Below are positions 7,911 to 15,891 of a DNA stretch of 50,438 nucleotides, in pieces. The notes beneath the pieces are model-generated. The model saw only the letters and a program-made list of their open reading frames with translations, did no database searches and was not told the origin of the DNA. Positions within the stretch are counted from its first letter, which is position 1. The number at the start of each line of letters is the position of its first letter. The position numbers and the translations under genes were made by a program. Source of the stretch: Gemmatimonadaceae bacterium (GTDB lineage: Bacteria > Gemmatimonadota > Gemmatimonadetes > Gemmatimonadales > Gemmatimonadaceae). The DNA lies in contig JANYIN010000053.1 of the NCBI GenBank assembly GCA_025362035.1, positions 1-50,438 on the forward strand, given 5' to 3'.

Positions 7911-9204
7911 CCTGCGCGAGCACGCGCTCGACCATGGCGAGTGCGTCATCCGGCGTGAGCGGTGGCTCCGGCGCGGCGCGCACGTCCACCTCGCCGCCAG
8001 CCGGGTCCTTCAGCAGATGTCCGGTGAGCACGGCAATCACGCGATCCTGCGGCCGAATCGTTCCGCGCTGCACGAGGGCGCGCACGCCCGCCACACTCGC
8101 CGCACTGGCAGGCTCGCACCCAACGCCGCATCGATCAATGACGTGCTTGGCGGCGAAGATTTCGTCATCGGTCACGGATATGACCATGCCGTTCGTGGCT
8201 TCGATGGCCCGTACCGCACGGTCCCATGACGCCGGGTCGCCAATGCGAATTGCCGTCGCGCGTGTTTCGGCACGCACGCGAATTCGGTCGACAAACCCGC
8301 TGGCGAACGCCTGTGCGAACGGCGACGCGCCCGACGCCTGTACCGCCAGCAACCGAGGGAGACGATCGATCAGGCTGAGGTGGTGCGCCTCGGCCAGCGC
8401 TTTCCCGAACGCCGAGGTATTGCCCAGGTTTCCGGCCGGCAGCGCGATCCAGTCCGGTGCCTGCCAATTCAGCTGCTGCAGCATCTCGAACACGATCGTC
8501 TTCTGGCCTTCGATGCGGAACGGATTCACTGAATTGACGAGATAGACGCCCAGCTTGTCGCTCGCGTCGAGGGCGAGCCGCATGCAGTCGTCGAAGTCGC
8601 CGCGGATCTGCAGAGTCCGCGCGCCGTAGGCGAGCGTCTGGGCCAGCTTGCCGAGCGCGATGCGCCCCTCCGGGACGAACACAAATGATGGAATGCCCGC
8701 CTGCGCGGCATAGGCGCTCAGCGAGGCCGAGGTATTGCCAGTGGAGGCGCATGCCACGGCGCGCGCCCCCACGCGGCGCGCCTGCGTGAGGGCCACGGTC
8801 ATGCCGCGATCCTTGAATGAACCGGTCGGGTTGTGGCCTTCGTGCTTGACGAGGATGCCGTCCACGCCCGCGAACTGCGCGATCGCAGCGCGGCTGATCA
8901 GCGGCGTATTTCCTTCGGGATGGCTGACGATCTCGTCGTCGTCCGCATCCAGCACCAGCTCGCGAAATCGCCAGACTCCCGATCGGCCGGTGGACGACAC
9001 ATCCCGCAGCGCGGCGGCGGCGCGCTCGTCGAACACCGCGCGCAAGAGGTTCCCGCGGTGATGTGGCACGTGCTCGACGACGAGCAGGCCTCCGCAGGCA
9101 GTACACGTGGACTGCGCCGTGCGGTCCGAGAGCGTGACACCACACGCGGCGCAGCGCACTGTGGTCGATGCGGTGTCGTCCCTGTCGACAGTCCCAGTGG
9201 ACAT
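7888..9204 (-). CDS. thrC: threonine synthase
   Basis: A 438-residue pyridoxal-phosphate enzyme converting O-phosphohomoserine to threonine. The N-terminus has a zinc-ribbon of C18, C21, C34 and C37; the PLP lysine is K131 in NPTGSFKDRGM; the phosphate-binding ASTGNTS and the PAGNLGNTSAF loops are present. This is the shorter threonine synthase type seen in Bacillus, plants and many other bacteria rather than the E. coli type. Start is the ATG at 9204, two bases after the thrB stop, so the two are very likely translated from one mRNA as the last step of the thrA-thrB-thrC operon. Its 3' end overlaps the convergent TolB-like gene by 23 bases. Confidence 0.95.
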   Translation of the reverse strand: MSTGTVDRDDTASTTVRCAACGVTLSDRTAQSTCTACGGLLVVEHVPHHRGNLLRAVFDERAAAALRDVSSTGRSGVWRFRELVLDADDDEIVSHPEGNTPLISRAAIAQFAGVDGILVKHEGHNPTGSFKDRGMTVALTQARRVGARAVACASTGNTSASLSAYAAQAGIPSFVFVPEGRIALGKLAQTLAYGARTLQIRGDFDDCMRLALDASDKLGVYLVNSVNPFRIEGQKTIVFEMLQQLNWQAPDWIALPAGNLGNTSAFGKALAEAHHLSLIDRLPRLLAVQASGASPFAQAFASGFVDRIRVRAETRATAIRIGDPASWDRAVRAIEATNGMVISVTDDEIFAAKHVIDRCGVGCEPASAASVAGVRALVQRGTIRPQDRVIAVLTGHLLKDPAGGEVDVRAAPEPPLTPDDALAMVERVLAQATESSQP

Positions 9205-9206
9205 GG

Positions 9207-10178
9207 TCACAGTGCTCGCACGATGGTTCCGTTCACATCGATCTCCGTGACTGCCGTGGTACACGCGATGCCGCGCGCAGCATACGCCCGGTGCATGGCG
9301 GCGGCTATGGACTGTGCGCGATGCAGATCGTCGGCGATGGCGAACGCGGTGGGCCCCGCTCCGGAGATGGATGCGCCGAGGGCGCCCGCGTCGAGCGCGG
9401 CGCGCTTTGCATCGGCGAATCCCGGAATGAGGCTGGCGCGCGCCGGTTCCGCGATGCGATCGTCGAGCGCACGTCCGAACAACGCCAGGTCGTTGGAAAA
9501 ACATGCGGCGACGATAGCGGCGACCTGCGCGAGCTGATGCGTCACCACGCGCAGCTCGACCGTGCGCGGGAGTGCTCGTCGCGCCGCCGCCGTCGACAAC
9601 CGCTGCGCCGGGTGGGCGAGCACGAGCCGGAGTCCCGCCGGCACGGGCAGTCGGATGATGTCGAGGGGATCGATGGATCGCACAAGCACCATGCCGCCCA
9701 GGAGCGCCGGCGCGATGTTGTCGAGATGCCGGCCGGCCACGCGAGTCTCAGCCGCCAGGCTGCAGCGGATGAGCGCCTCGGTGTCCAGCGGGCTGCCCAA
9801 CAGTCCGTTCGCAGCGGCCGCACCGGCTACGGCGGACGCTGCGCTGCCGCCCTGCCCGCCAGCCAGCGGCAGGCCTTTCCTGACGGTCAACGCGATACCC
9901 TTGCCCGCAAAGTGAACTCCGAGCTTGCGCGCTTCCTCCAACACGGCGGCGGCCGCGATGGCCGATGTGTGTCGCGCGGGGTCGGCTGGCAGATCCGGAT
10001 GGCCGGATTCCAGGACCGTCACGCCCTCCGCGTCGAACCATTCCGCGGTCACTTCGTCGCGTGGTCCCAGGATGGCGCAGCCCAACACGTCGAGGCCCGG
10101 CCCGACGTTGCCAATGCCTCCGGGAGTGGTTGCCCGGTAGCGGACCGCGGGGACCTGTTCGGACAGATTTCCGGTCAT
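9207..10178 (-). CDS. thrB: homoserine kinase
   Basis: A 323-residue GHMP-family kinase that phosphorylates homoserine. The ATP-binding GHMP loop is at residues about 103-116 in the form LPLAGGQGGSAAS; the C-terminal ASISGAGPTAFAI motif is also typical. Its ATG (10178-10176) overlaps the thrA stop as ATGA, and its own stop lies two bases before the thrC start, so translation is probably coupled through the operon. The N-terminal PGGIGNVGPGLDVLG segment replaces the usual PATSANLGPGFD, which is a mild divergence at the homoserine site but keeps the glycine-rich character. Confidence 0.95.
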   Translation of the reverse strand: MTGNLSEQVPAVRYRATTPGGIGNVGPGLDVLGCAILGPRDEVTAEWFDAEGVTVLESGHPDLPADPARHTSAIAAAAVLEEARKLGVHFAGKGIALTVRKGLPLAGGQGGSAASAVAGAAAANGLLGSPLDTEALIRCSLAAETRVAGRHLDNIAPALLGGMVLVRSIDPLDIIRLPVPAGLRLVLAHPAQRLSTAAARRALPRTVELRVVTHQLAQVAAIVAACFSNDLALFGRALDDRIAEPARASLIPGFADAKRAALDAGALGASISGAGPTAFAIADDLHRAQSIAAAMHRAYAARGIACTTAVTEIDVNGTIVRAL

Positions 10179-12703
10179 GTGGCCGTCAGCCGCAGGACAT
10201 CGCCCAACACGCCGGCGGCGGTCACCTCGGTTCCGGCGCCGGGACCGGATACGACGAGCGGGCGCGCGCGATATCGCGCCGTGGTGAAGACAAACAGGTT
10301 GTCCGTTCCGTCCAGGGAGGCGAGCGGGCTTCCGAGGGGAACGCTCACGAGTCCCACCCGGACACCGCCGCGAGTGGCACGAGCCCGGTAGCGAAGGACC
10401 TCCCCGCGGGTACGCGCGTCGGTGACCCGCTTGTCCCATTCCGCATCACAGCCTGGGAGTGCGGCGAGAAACTCGGCGCGCGATACACCGCGGAGCGCAT
10501 CGGGGACCATTGATTCGAGCGCCACCTCGGACATCTCGCCCGTGTAGCCGAGCATGCGACCGAGAATCAACCCTTTGCGTGCGACGTCCAGTCCGGAGAG
10601 ATCGTCGCGCGGATCGGGCTCCGTGTACCCGCGCGTCATCGCCTCGAGCACCACGTCGGAGAACGCCCGGCCGCGGCCCATTTCGCTGAAGAGAAATCCC
10701 ATGGTGCCGGAGGGAGAGCAGTCCACACTGTCTACGCGGTCACCGGAGGCATGCAGTTGCTGCAGCGTGTCGATTACCGGGAGCCCCGCTCCCACCGTGG
10801 CCTCGTGTAGTACGCGTCGGCCGGCGGCGCGCGCATCCTGGAGAATCGTCCGCGATGAGTCCAGGGATGAGGCCAGGGGCACCTTGTTGGCGAGCACCAG
10901 GTCCATCCCGTGGGCCAGCGCGGCGACCAGGGCGGGCGCGGTGTCGCCGCTAGCCACATCGACGACCACGGGCCGCGTGAGCGCATGGGACGCCATGAAC
11001 AGGACGGCGTCCCGCGCCGTTGCGGCGCGTCCGGTTGCCACGTGCTCGAGCGCCCCGCCGTGTTGCTTGTGGCGCACGATCGCCGACGTCTGGCGCGCGG
11101 TCATGCCGCGAGGGTTGAAGACATAGCCACTACGGTCGATCATCCCGATGATGCGCATCGACGGCCCCTTCCGGCGGGAGAGCGCCGCAAACTGCGTCAC
11201 GAACTCCTGCGCCACACGCCCCATGCCCAACAGGATGATGTCGGTGTGCCGCGTGCGACGGCTGGCTCTTCCACCACCGACCTTGCCCAACTGAAAAGCG
11301 TCGTGCACGGCCCGCACGGCAGCGGGCGCGTCGCTGGTATCGACCACGAACGAGACATTGCGTTCCGACGCACCCTGCGCGATGGCTACGACGTTGACCG
11401 CGGCGTCCGCCACCGCCGAGAAGATCCGGGCCGCGATACCGGGCGTACTTGCCATTCCTGATCCCACCACGGCAATCGTGGTCAGATTGACGCGTGCGCC
11501 GATGTCGTCCACTTCACGCCGCTCGAGCTCCTCGGCGAACGCGCTGCGCAGACGCTCCACCACATCCGTCGCGCGATCCGAGGGAACTGTGAAGCAGATG
11601 GATTGTTCGGATGACGCCTGGGAGATCATGGACACGGAGATGTGCGCCGAGGCGAGCGCTCCGAAGACCCGGGCGGCCACACCGGGAACGCCGAGCATGC
11701 CCGTTCCGCTCACGGCCACGAGTGCCTGTTCGGACATCCCTGAAATAGCGCGTACCGGCGCGCCACGTGCCACCTTCCCCACGACGATGGTAGTGCCCGC
11801 CGCACTGGGGTCGGCAAATGGCCGAAGGCGGAGTGTCATGCCCGGTTTCAGTGGAATGAGCGTGCGGGGATGCAGGACCTTTGCCCCGTAATACGCCAGT
11901 TCGGATGCCTCGCGCGCATCCAGCAGCGGCACCACGCGGGCATCGGGCACGATGCGCGGATCGGCGGTCATGCACCCCGCGACGTCCTTCCAGAGAATCA
12001 CTTCATGCGCGTCCAGCGCCCGCGCGAGCACGGCGGCCGTAAGGTCCGACCCGCCTCGGCCGAGCGTTACCACGTTCCCATCACGGCCGGCTCCGATGAA
12101 GCCCGATACGACCACCGTCATATCGCGCTCAAACCACGGTTCGAGCGCGTGGGCCGCCGTGGCGTCGGTGCGCGCCAGATCCGGAGCGGCATTGCCATGC
12201 CGTCCGTCGGTCCAGATCAGTTCCGCGCCGTCCACGACCGTACTGATCATGCCTCGTGCCTGTAGCATTGCGCTCACGATCTTCGCGGCCTGTCGTTCGC
12301 CGAATGCCAGGATCGCGTCCGACAGCGCCCCGGTGCCCGGCTCGGTCACCTTCACGTCGGCGAGCTGAGCGCGCAGGTCATCGCTGGCCGTGTGGAGCGA
12401 GGTGAGGAGCGTGGCGCGTTCGGACGCTGCGGATCCGGCGAGAAGCGACGACGCCACCGCGATGTGGCGCGCGCTCAGCTCGCGCACCAGTTCGTTCGCC
12501 GCCGCGTGCTCGCCAGCGATCGAGAGGCGAATGGCTTCGAGCAATTGATTCGTGACACCTTGCAGCGCCGATGTGACGATCACGCGTCGCTGGACCGTGA
12601 CGTCCGAGGCGAGCAAGGCGCCGACGTTCGCAATGGCGGCGGCATCCGCGAGTGCGGCGCCACCGAACTTGTGGACAACGACGGGAATAACGGACAACGG
12701 CAT
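10175..12703 (-). CDS. thrA: bifunctional aspartate kinase / homoserine dehydrogenase
   Basis: An 842-residue fusion enzyme: aspartokinase from the VVVHKFGG motif (K12) to about residue 290, two ACT domains (about 300-460, containing GVPGVAARVF and STPGIAARIF) that normally bind threonine, and homoserine dehydrogenase from about 475 (IILLGMGRVAQEF) to the C-terminus. It carries out the first and third steps from aspartate to threonine. The start at 12703 keeps the kinase motif close to the N-terminus; an upstream TTG/GTG in frame would read through the leader terminator and is rejected. It is the first structural gene behind the threonine leader and attenuator, and overlaps thrB by 4 bases. 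Confidence 0.95.
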   Translation of the reverse strand: MPLSVIPVVVHKFGGAALADAAAIANVGALLASDVTVQRRVIVTSALQGVTNQLLEAIRLSIAGEHAAANELVRELSARHIAVASSLLAGSAASERATLLTSLHTASDDLRAQLADVKVTEPGTGALSDAILAFGERQAAKIVSAMLQARGMISTVVDGAELIWTDGRHGNAAPDLARTDATAAHALEPWFERDMTVVVSGFIGAGRDGNVVTLGRGGSDLTAAVLARALDAHEVILWKDVAGCMTADPRIVPDARVVPLLDAREASELAYYGAKVLHPRTLIPLKPGMTLRLRPFADPSAAGTTIVVGKVARGAPVRAISGMSEQALVAVSGTGMLGVPGVAARVFGALASAHISVSMISQASSEQSICFTVPSDRATDVVERLRSAFAEELERREVDDIGARVNLTTIAVVGSGMASTPGIAARIFSAVADAAVNVVAIAQGASERNVSFVVDTSDAPAAVRAVHDAFQLGKVGGGRASRRTRHTDIILLGMGRVAQEFVTQFAALSRRKGPSMRIIGMIDRSGYVFNPRGMTARQTSAIVRHKQHGGALEHVATGRAATARDAVLFMASHALTRPVVVDVASGDTAPALVAALAHGMDLVLANKVPLASSLDSSRTILQDARAAGRRVLHEATVGAGLPVIDTLQQLHASGDRVDSVDCSPSGTMGFLFSEMGRGRAFSDVVLEAMTRGYTEPDPRDDLSGLDVARKGLILGRMLGYTGEMSEVALESMVPDALRGVSRAEFLAALPGCDAEWDKRVTDARTRGEVLRYRARATRGGVRVGLVSVPLGSPLASLDGTDNLFVFTTARYRARPLVVSGPGAGTEVTAAGVLGDVLRLTAT

Positions 12704-12725
12704 GGGACGCGCCGGAGTAGGTAGC

Positions 12726-12756
12726 AAAAAAAGAGCGGCCTCCAGTGGAGGGCCGC
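12726..12756 (-). terminator. intrinsic terminator (attenuator) in front of thrA
   Basis: In the transcript the 5' arm (12756-12747) and 3' arm (12743-12735) form a 9-bp GC-rich stem with one bulged C and a 3-base loop, followed after TC by seven T residues (12732-12726). It sits 22 bases before the thrA start and 23 bases after the stop of a threonine-rich leader ORF, so read-through of it must decide expression of the operon. The 5' arm contains CCTCC, which is complementary to GGAGG at 12806-12802 inside the leader ORF, a possible antiterminator. Confidence 0.85.
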
Positions 12757-12779
12757 GTGCATCGTCGTGAGCCGTACCG

Positions 12780-12857
12780 CTACTCGGACGCGACCGCGAC
12801 GCCTCCCGTCGTGGAAGTCGTGCGCGTCGTCATGGAATTGCGATGGACGGGCGTCAT
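12780..12857 (-). CDS. thrL: threonine operon leader peptide
   Basis: A 25-codon ORF from ATG at 12857 (a second in-frame ATG is at 12833) to TAG at 12782-12780. From the second methionine it reads MTTRTTSTTGGVAVASE: six threonine codons (ACG ACG, ACG ACT, ACG ACG) within eight codons. A GTGAG sequence precedes the first ATG. It lies between the MBL gene and the thrA attenuator. By analogy with the enterobacterial thr leader, stalling of the ribosome at these codons when charged threonyl-tRNA is scarce would prevent the terminator from forming. No isoleucine codons are present, so control may respond to threonine alone. Confidence 0.85.
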   Translation of the reverse strand: MTPVHRNSMTTRTTSTTGGVAVASE

Positions 12858-12886
12858 GCTCACTAAACGACCGAACATACCATCCG

Positions 12887-13891
12887 TCACCAGTCGCGCG
12901 TCTGTCCGAATGACGCGATCCAGAGGCGCTGTTCGTCCAGCCCTCGCTCGCGCCATCGCGCCATGGCCCGGCGGGGTGGCTCGTCCATCGGTTCGTCGGT
13001 GAGGCGGAACGTTCCCCAGTGGATGCCCAGCATCAATGGCAGCCGGTGGCCCGCGTGCGCCGCCATGACGTCTTCGTACGCCCGAACCGCCTCTTCCGGG
13101 TCCATGTGCACGATGTGCATGAACCACCGCGGGTCATACGCGCCGATTGGCATCATCACGAAATCGAACGGGCCGCATGCTGACGCGATCCGGCCGAACT
13201 CAGGATGATACGCCGTATCGCCCGCGAAGTACGCCCGCCGAGAGCCGACATCCAACGCGTATCCGCACCACAGGGTCCGGTTACGGTCTCGGAGGCCGCG
13301 CGCGCTGAAGTGCCTGGCCGGTGTGGCCGTCACGAGCATGCCGTTGATCGACTCCTGCTGCCACCAGTCCAGCTCGACGATGTGGCGCGCGCCCCACCGG
13401 CGCACCACGGCGCCGAGGCCGAGCGGTACCACGAACGTGGCCGCGGCATGGTCGTGCGCGAGTCGCTGGATGGTCGGCTTGTCGAGGTGGTCGTAGTGGC
13501 TGTGGGACAACAGCACCATGTCCAGAGGTGGCAGCGCCGACAGCGGCAGCGCGGGGGACATGACGCGGCGCGGCCCCAGCCATCTTAGCGGAGAGGCTCG
13601 TGCACTCCAGATCGGATCGGTGAGCACATTCAGCCCGCCAACCTGCAGCAGCACGGTCGAGTGACCGATCCATGTGGCGAGCGGCTGGTCAGGTGCGGCG
13701 TGCGGCAGACGCACGTGCGGAGACGCAACGGGAAACGACTCGCGTGCCGGCGAGGGAACCCGGGGTTGCGCACGACGCTGGCGCATCCATCGCAATGCCG
13801 CGCCAAAACCGTGCGGCGCACTGTCCGCCCACGGATTCCGAAAGCCGCCGGCAGGATCGTGGTGATCCGGCCGAGTCGCGCGTTGAGACAT
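12887..13891 (-). CDS. MBL-fold metallo-hydrolase (NAPE-PLD-like)
   Basis: A 334-residue cytosolic metallo-beta-lactamase-fold protein. The metal site HSHYDHLD, the preceding WIGHSTVLLQVGGLNVLTDP, the FAGDTAYHPEF segment and the late GIHWGTF motif match the NAPE-PLD / UlaG-like group, which hydrolyses phosphodiester or lactone substrates. No signal peptide is seen. Start ATG at 13891 is chosen because upstream residues are only basic low-complexity sequence. Substrate unknown. The gene lies directly upstream of, and in the same direction as, the thr leader, with 29 bases between them, so it could contribute read-through transcripts to the thr operon. Confidence 0.88.
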   Translation of the reverse strand: MSQRATRPDHHDPAGGFRNPWADSAPHGFGAALRWMRQRRAQPRVPSPARESFPVASPHVRLPHAAPDQPLATWIGHSTVLLQVGGLNVLTDPIWSARASPLRWLGPRRVMSPALPLSALPPLDMVLLSHSHYDHLDKPTIQRLAHDHAAATFVVPLGLGAVVRRWGARHIVELDWWQQESINGMLVTATPARHFSARGLRDRNRTLWCGYALDVGSRRAYFAGDTAYHPEFGRIASACGPFDFVMMPIGAYDPRWFMHIVHMDPEEAVRAYEDVMAAHAGHRLPLMLGIHWGTFRLTDEPMDEPPRRAMARWRERGLDEQRLWIASFGQTRDW

Positions 13892-13907
13892 CGTCACCGT
13901 GACGAGC

Positions 13908-14198
13908 CTACGAATGCGCCGCCGGGCGTGGCGCCGGCTCGATGAAGAGCTCATCTACGAAGCACCAACCCCAGTCCTCGCCCGGTTGGAAGCTCCGCAT
14001 GACCGGATGAGACGAAACGTGAAAGTGTTTCGTTGCGTGCTTCATGCGCGAGTCATCGCAGCAGCCCACGTGCCCGCACTCGAGGCACATGCGCAGATGC
14101 ACCCAGGTCGTTCCCCCCGCGAGGCATTCTTCGCAGCCTTCCGGAGTCGCAGGTGACACGGAACGGACGTGATCGAGGTGGGCGCATTGCATGGTCAT
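13908..14198 (-). CDS. UBP-type zinc-finger protein
   Basis: A 96-residue protein consisting of a single UBP-type zinc finger. Visible ligands include C5, H7, C22, C25, C38, C41, C46 and histidines H54, H58 and H60 in the segment KHATKHFH, matching the ubiquitin-carboxyl-terminal-hydrolase zinc finger that in eukaryotes recognises C-terminal diglycine. In bacteria the role is unknown. Its ATG overlaps the stop of the upstream flavoprotein gene as ATGA, so the two products are probably made in stoichiometric coupling and act together. A TGGAAA sequence precedes the start. Confidence 0.85.
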   Translation of the reverse strand: MTMQCAHLDHVRSVSPATPEGCEECLAGGTTWVHLRMCLECGHVGCCDDSRMKHATKHFHVSSHPVMRSFQPGEDWGWCFVDELFIEPAPRPAAHS

Positions 14199-15850
14199 GT
14201 GGATTTTTCCAGATGGGCGTGAACGAAACTGATGGACATCGATCCCTCGCCAACCGCGGAGGCGACTCGCTTGACCGAGCCGCTTCGCGCGTCGCCCGCC
14301 GCGAACACCCCGGGCATACTCGTTTCCAGGAAGAACGGCGGTCGCTTGACGAATTGCCATGCGTCGTCGGCGATCGCGGCGTCAGGAAGGGCCGGCCCTG
14401 TGAGGACGAATCCCTTGGTGTCGAGCGCGACGCAGTCGCGAAGCCATTCGGTGCGCGGGGCGGTTCCGATGAAGAGAAAGAGCGCCTTTGCGTCGAGCAG
14501 CAGGTCGTCCGCTCCCGCCAAGCTGCGCAGACCCACCCGTGTCAACGACTGTGCACCCTCCAGCGCGGCGACGACGCGGTTGAAGTGCACACTTACGTTG
14601 TCTGTCCGTTCGATGCGGTCCACGAGATACCGGGACATGCTTTTCCCCAGATTGTCGCCGCGAATGACCAGGTGCACTCGGCGCGCGTAGCGCGACAGGA
14701 ACATCGTTGCCTGGCCAGCGGAATTGCCCCCGCCAACGACGGCGATCTCGTCGCCGCCGCACAGGCGCGCTTCCATCTCGGTGGCCGCATAGTAGACACC
14801 CGCCCCTTCGAACTCGCGAAGGCGCGGCACCTCGAGCCGCCGGTACTCGATGCCGCTCGCGATCACCAGCGCCCGCGCATGAAGCACCGATCCATCGTCG
14901 AGCGTCACGACGATGGTTCCGCCCTCGCGTCGCAACCCAGTCACCACGGTTGGGACCGAGAACTGCGCGCCGAACTTCTGGGCCTGCAGGAGGGCGTTCT
15001 GCGCCAGGTCGAGACCGGATATCCCCAGGGGGAACCCGAGGTAGTTCTCGATGCGCGAACTCGTTCCGGCCTGTCCGCCCGCCGCCATGGCATCGAGCGT
15101 CAGTGTCTGCAGTCCTTCGGAGGCGGCGTAGACGGCAGCCGCGAGTCCAGCCGGGCCCGCCCCTACCACGACGAGGTCGTAGTTTGCTTGCACGTCCAAC
15201 TGCTGATCCAGACCCGCGCTGCGGGCGAACTGTGCGATGGACGGATTGCTGATCCACTGGCCGTCACGACCGATCATCACCGGCGTGGCGTCGGGCGAAA
15301 TTCCCGCGGCGTGGAGCAGCGCTTCGGCGCCCGCATCGTGTTCGAGGTCGAGCCACGTGTACGGAATGCCATTGCGCACGGCAAACTCTCGCAGGTGGTG
15401 CGTGGCCGGCGAGAACCGCGAGCCGATGATCTTGACCCCTTCCAATCCCTGGCCGATCAGGAGCGTCCGGCGCATCAGGAACGCACGCATGAGCAGTTCT
15501 CCCAGGTCGGGTAGCTCGTTCACCACGCGGCGGAGCGCCTTCACCTCCAGCGCGACGACGGCGCCGGCCGTGCTCACGCGCCCCGTCACCAGCGCGCCAC
15601 GCCCTGTGAGCATGTCCACGTCACCCGTGAATTCACCCGATTCGTGCATCGCGACCACGCGGGGACTTCCGCTGGAGAGCTCGACGATCTCGACGGCTCC
15701 GGATAGCACCACGAAGAACCCGAAATCGCGGTCGCCGTCGGCGAAGAGCACGTCTCCCACCGAGACGTCACGCACGGTGCCCCGCGAGCGCAGATCAGCA
15801 ATCTGGCGCGCCGACAGGCGCGGAAACGCGAGTTCCTGATCAGTTGCCAT
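14195..15850 (-). CDS. cNMP-binding / glutaredoxin-like / thioredoxin-reductase-like fusion flavoprotein
   Basis: A 551-residue three-part protein. Residues about 10-125 form a cyclic-nucleotide-binding-type domain (VGDVLFADGDRDFGFFVVLSG); about 135-215 resemble a thioredoxin/glutaredoxin fold (VKIIGSRFSPATHHLREF) with no CxxC; from about 225 on comes an FAD/NAD(P)H oxidoreductase of thioredoxin-reductase type (VVVGAGPAGLAAAVYA, AVVGGGNSAGQA, GVFAAGDARSGSVKRVASAVGEG). At the place of the redox CATC motif the sequence reads YYAATEMEA, so both the reductase and the Grx-like cysteines are gone; disulfide reduction by the usual route is excluded. It is translationally coupled to a UBP zinc-finger gene and follows an aldo/keto reductase by about 40 bases. 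Start ATG at 15850. Confidence 0.87.
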   Translation of the reverse strand: MATDQELAFPRLSARQIADLRSRGTVRDVSVGDVLFADGDRDFGFFVVLSGAVEIVELSSGSPRVVAMHESGEFTGDVDMLTGRGALVTGRVSTAGAVVALEVKALRRVVNELPDLGELLMRAFLMRRTLLIGQGLEGVKIIGSRFSPATHHLREFAVRNGIPYTWLDLEHDAGAEALLHAAGISPDATPVMIGRDGQWISNPSIAQFARSAGLDQQLDVQANYDLVVVGAGPAGLAAAVYAASEGLQTLTLDAMAAGGQAGTSSRIENYLGFPLGISGLDLAQNALLQAQKFGAQFSVPTVVTGLRREGGTIVVTLDDGSVLHARALVIASGIEYRRLEVPRLREFEGAGVYYAATEMEARLCGGDEIAVVGGGNSAGQATMFLSRYARRVHLVIRGDNLGKSMSRYLVDRIERTDNVSVHFNRVVAALEGAQSLTRVGLRSLAGADDLLLDAKALFLFIGTAPRTEWLRDCVALDTKGFVLTGPALPDAAIADDAWQFVKRPPFFLETSMPGVFAAGDARSGSVKRVASAVGEGSMSISFVHAHLEKST

Positions 15851-15891
15851 GCACGCCACCCCACCGAGACTCCCTGTTGCCCGATCCCTTC

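Noticed and set aside
12580-12762. Minus-strand frame starting MHAALHWRPLFFCY through the thr terminator
   Set aside because: It is read out of frame through the terminator stem and into thrA; the Thr-rich frame just upstream explains the region better.
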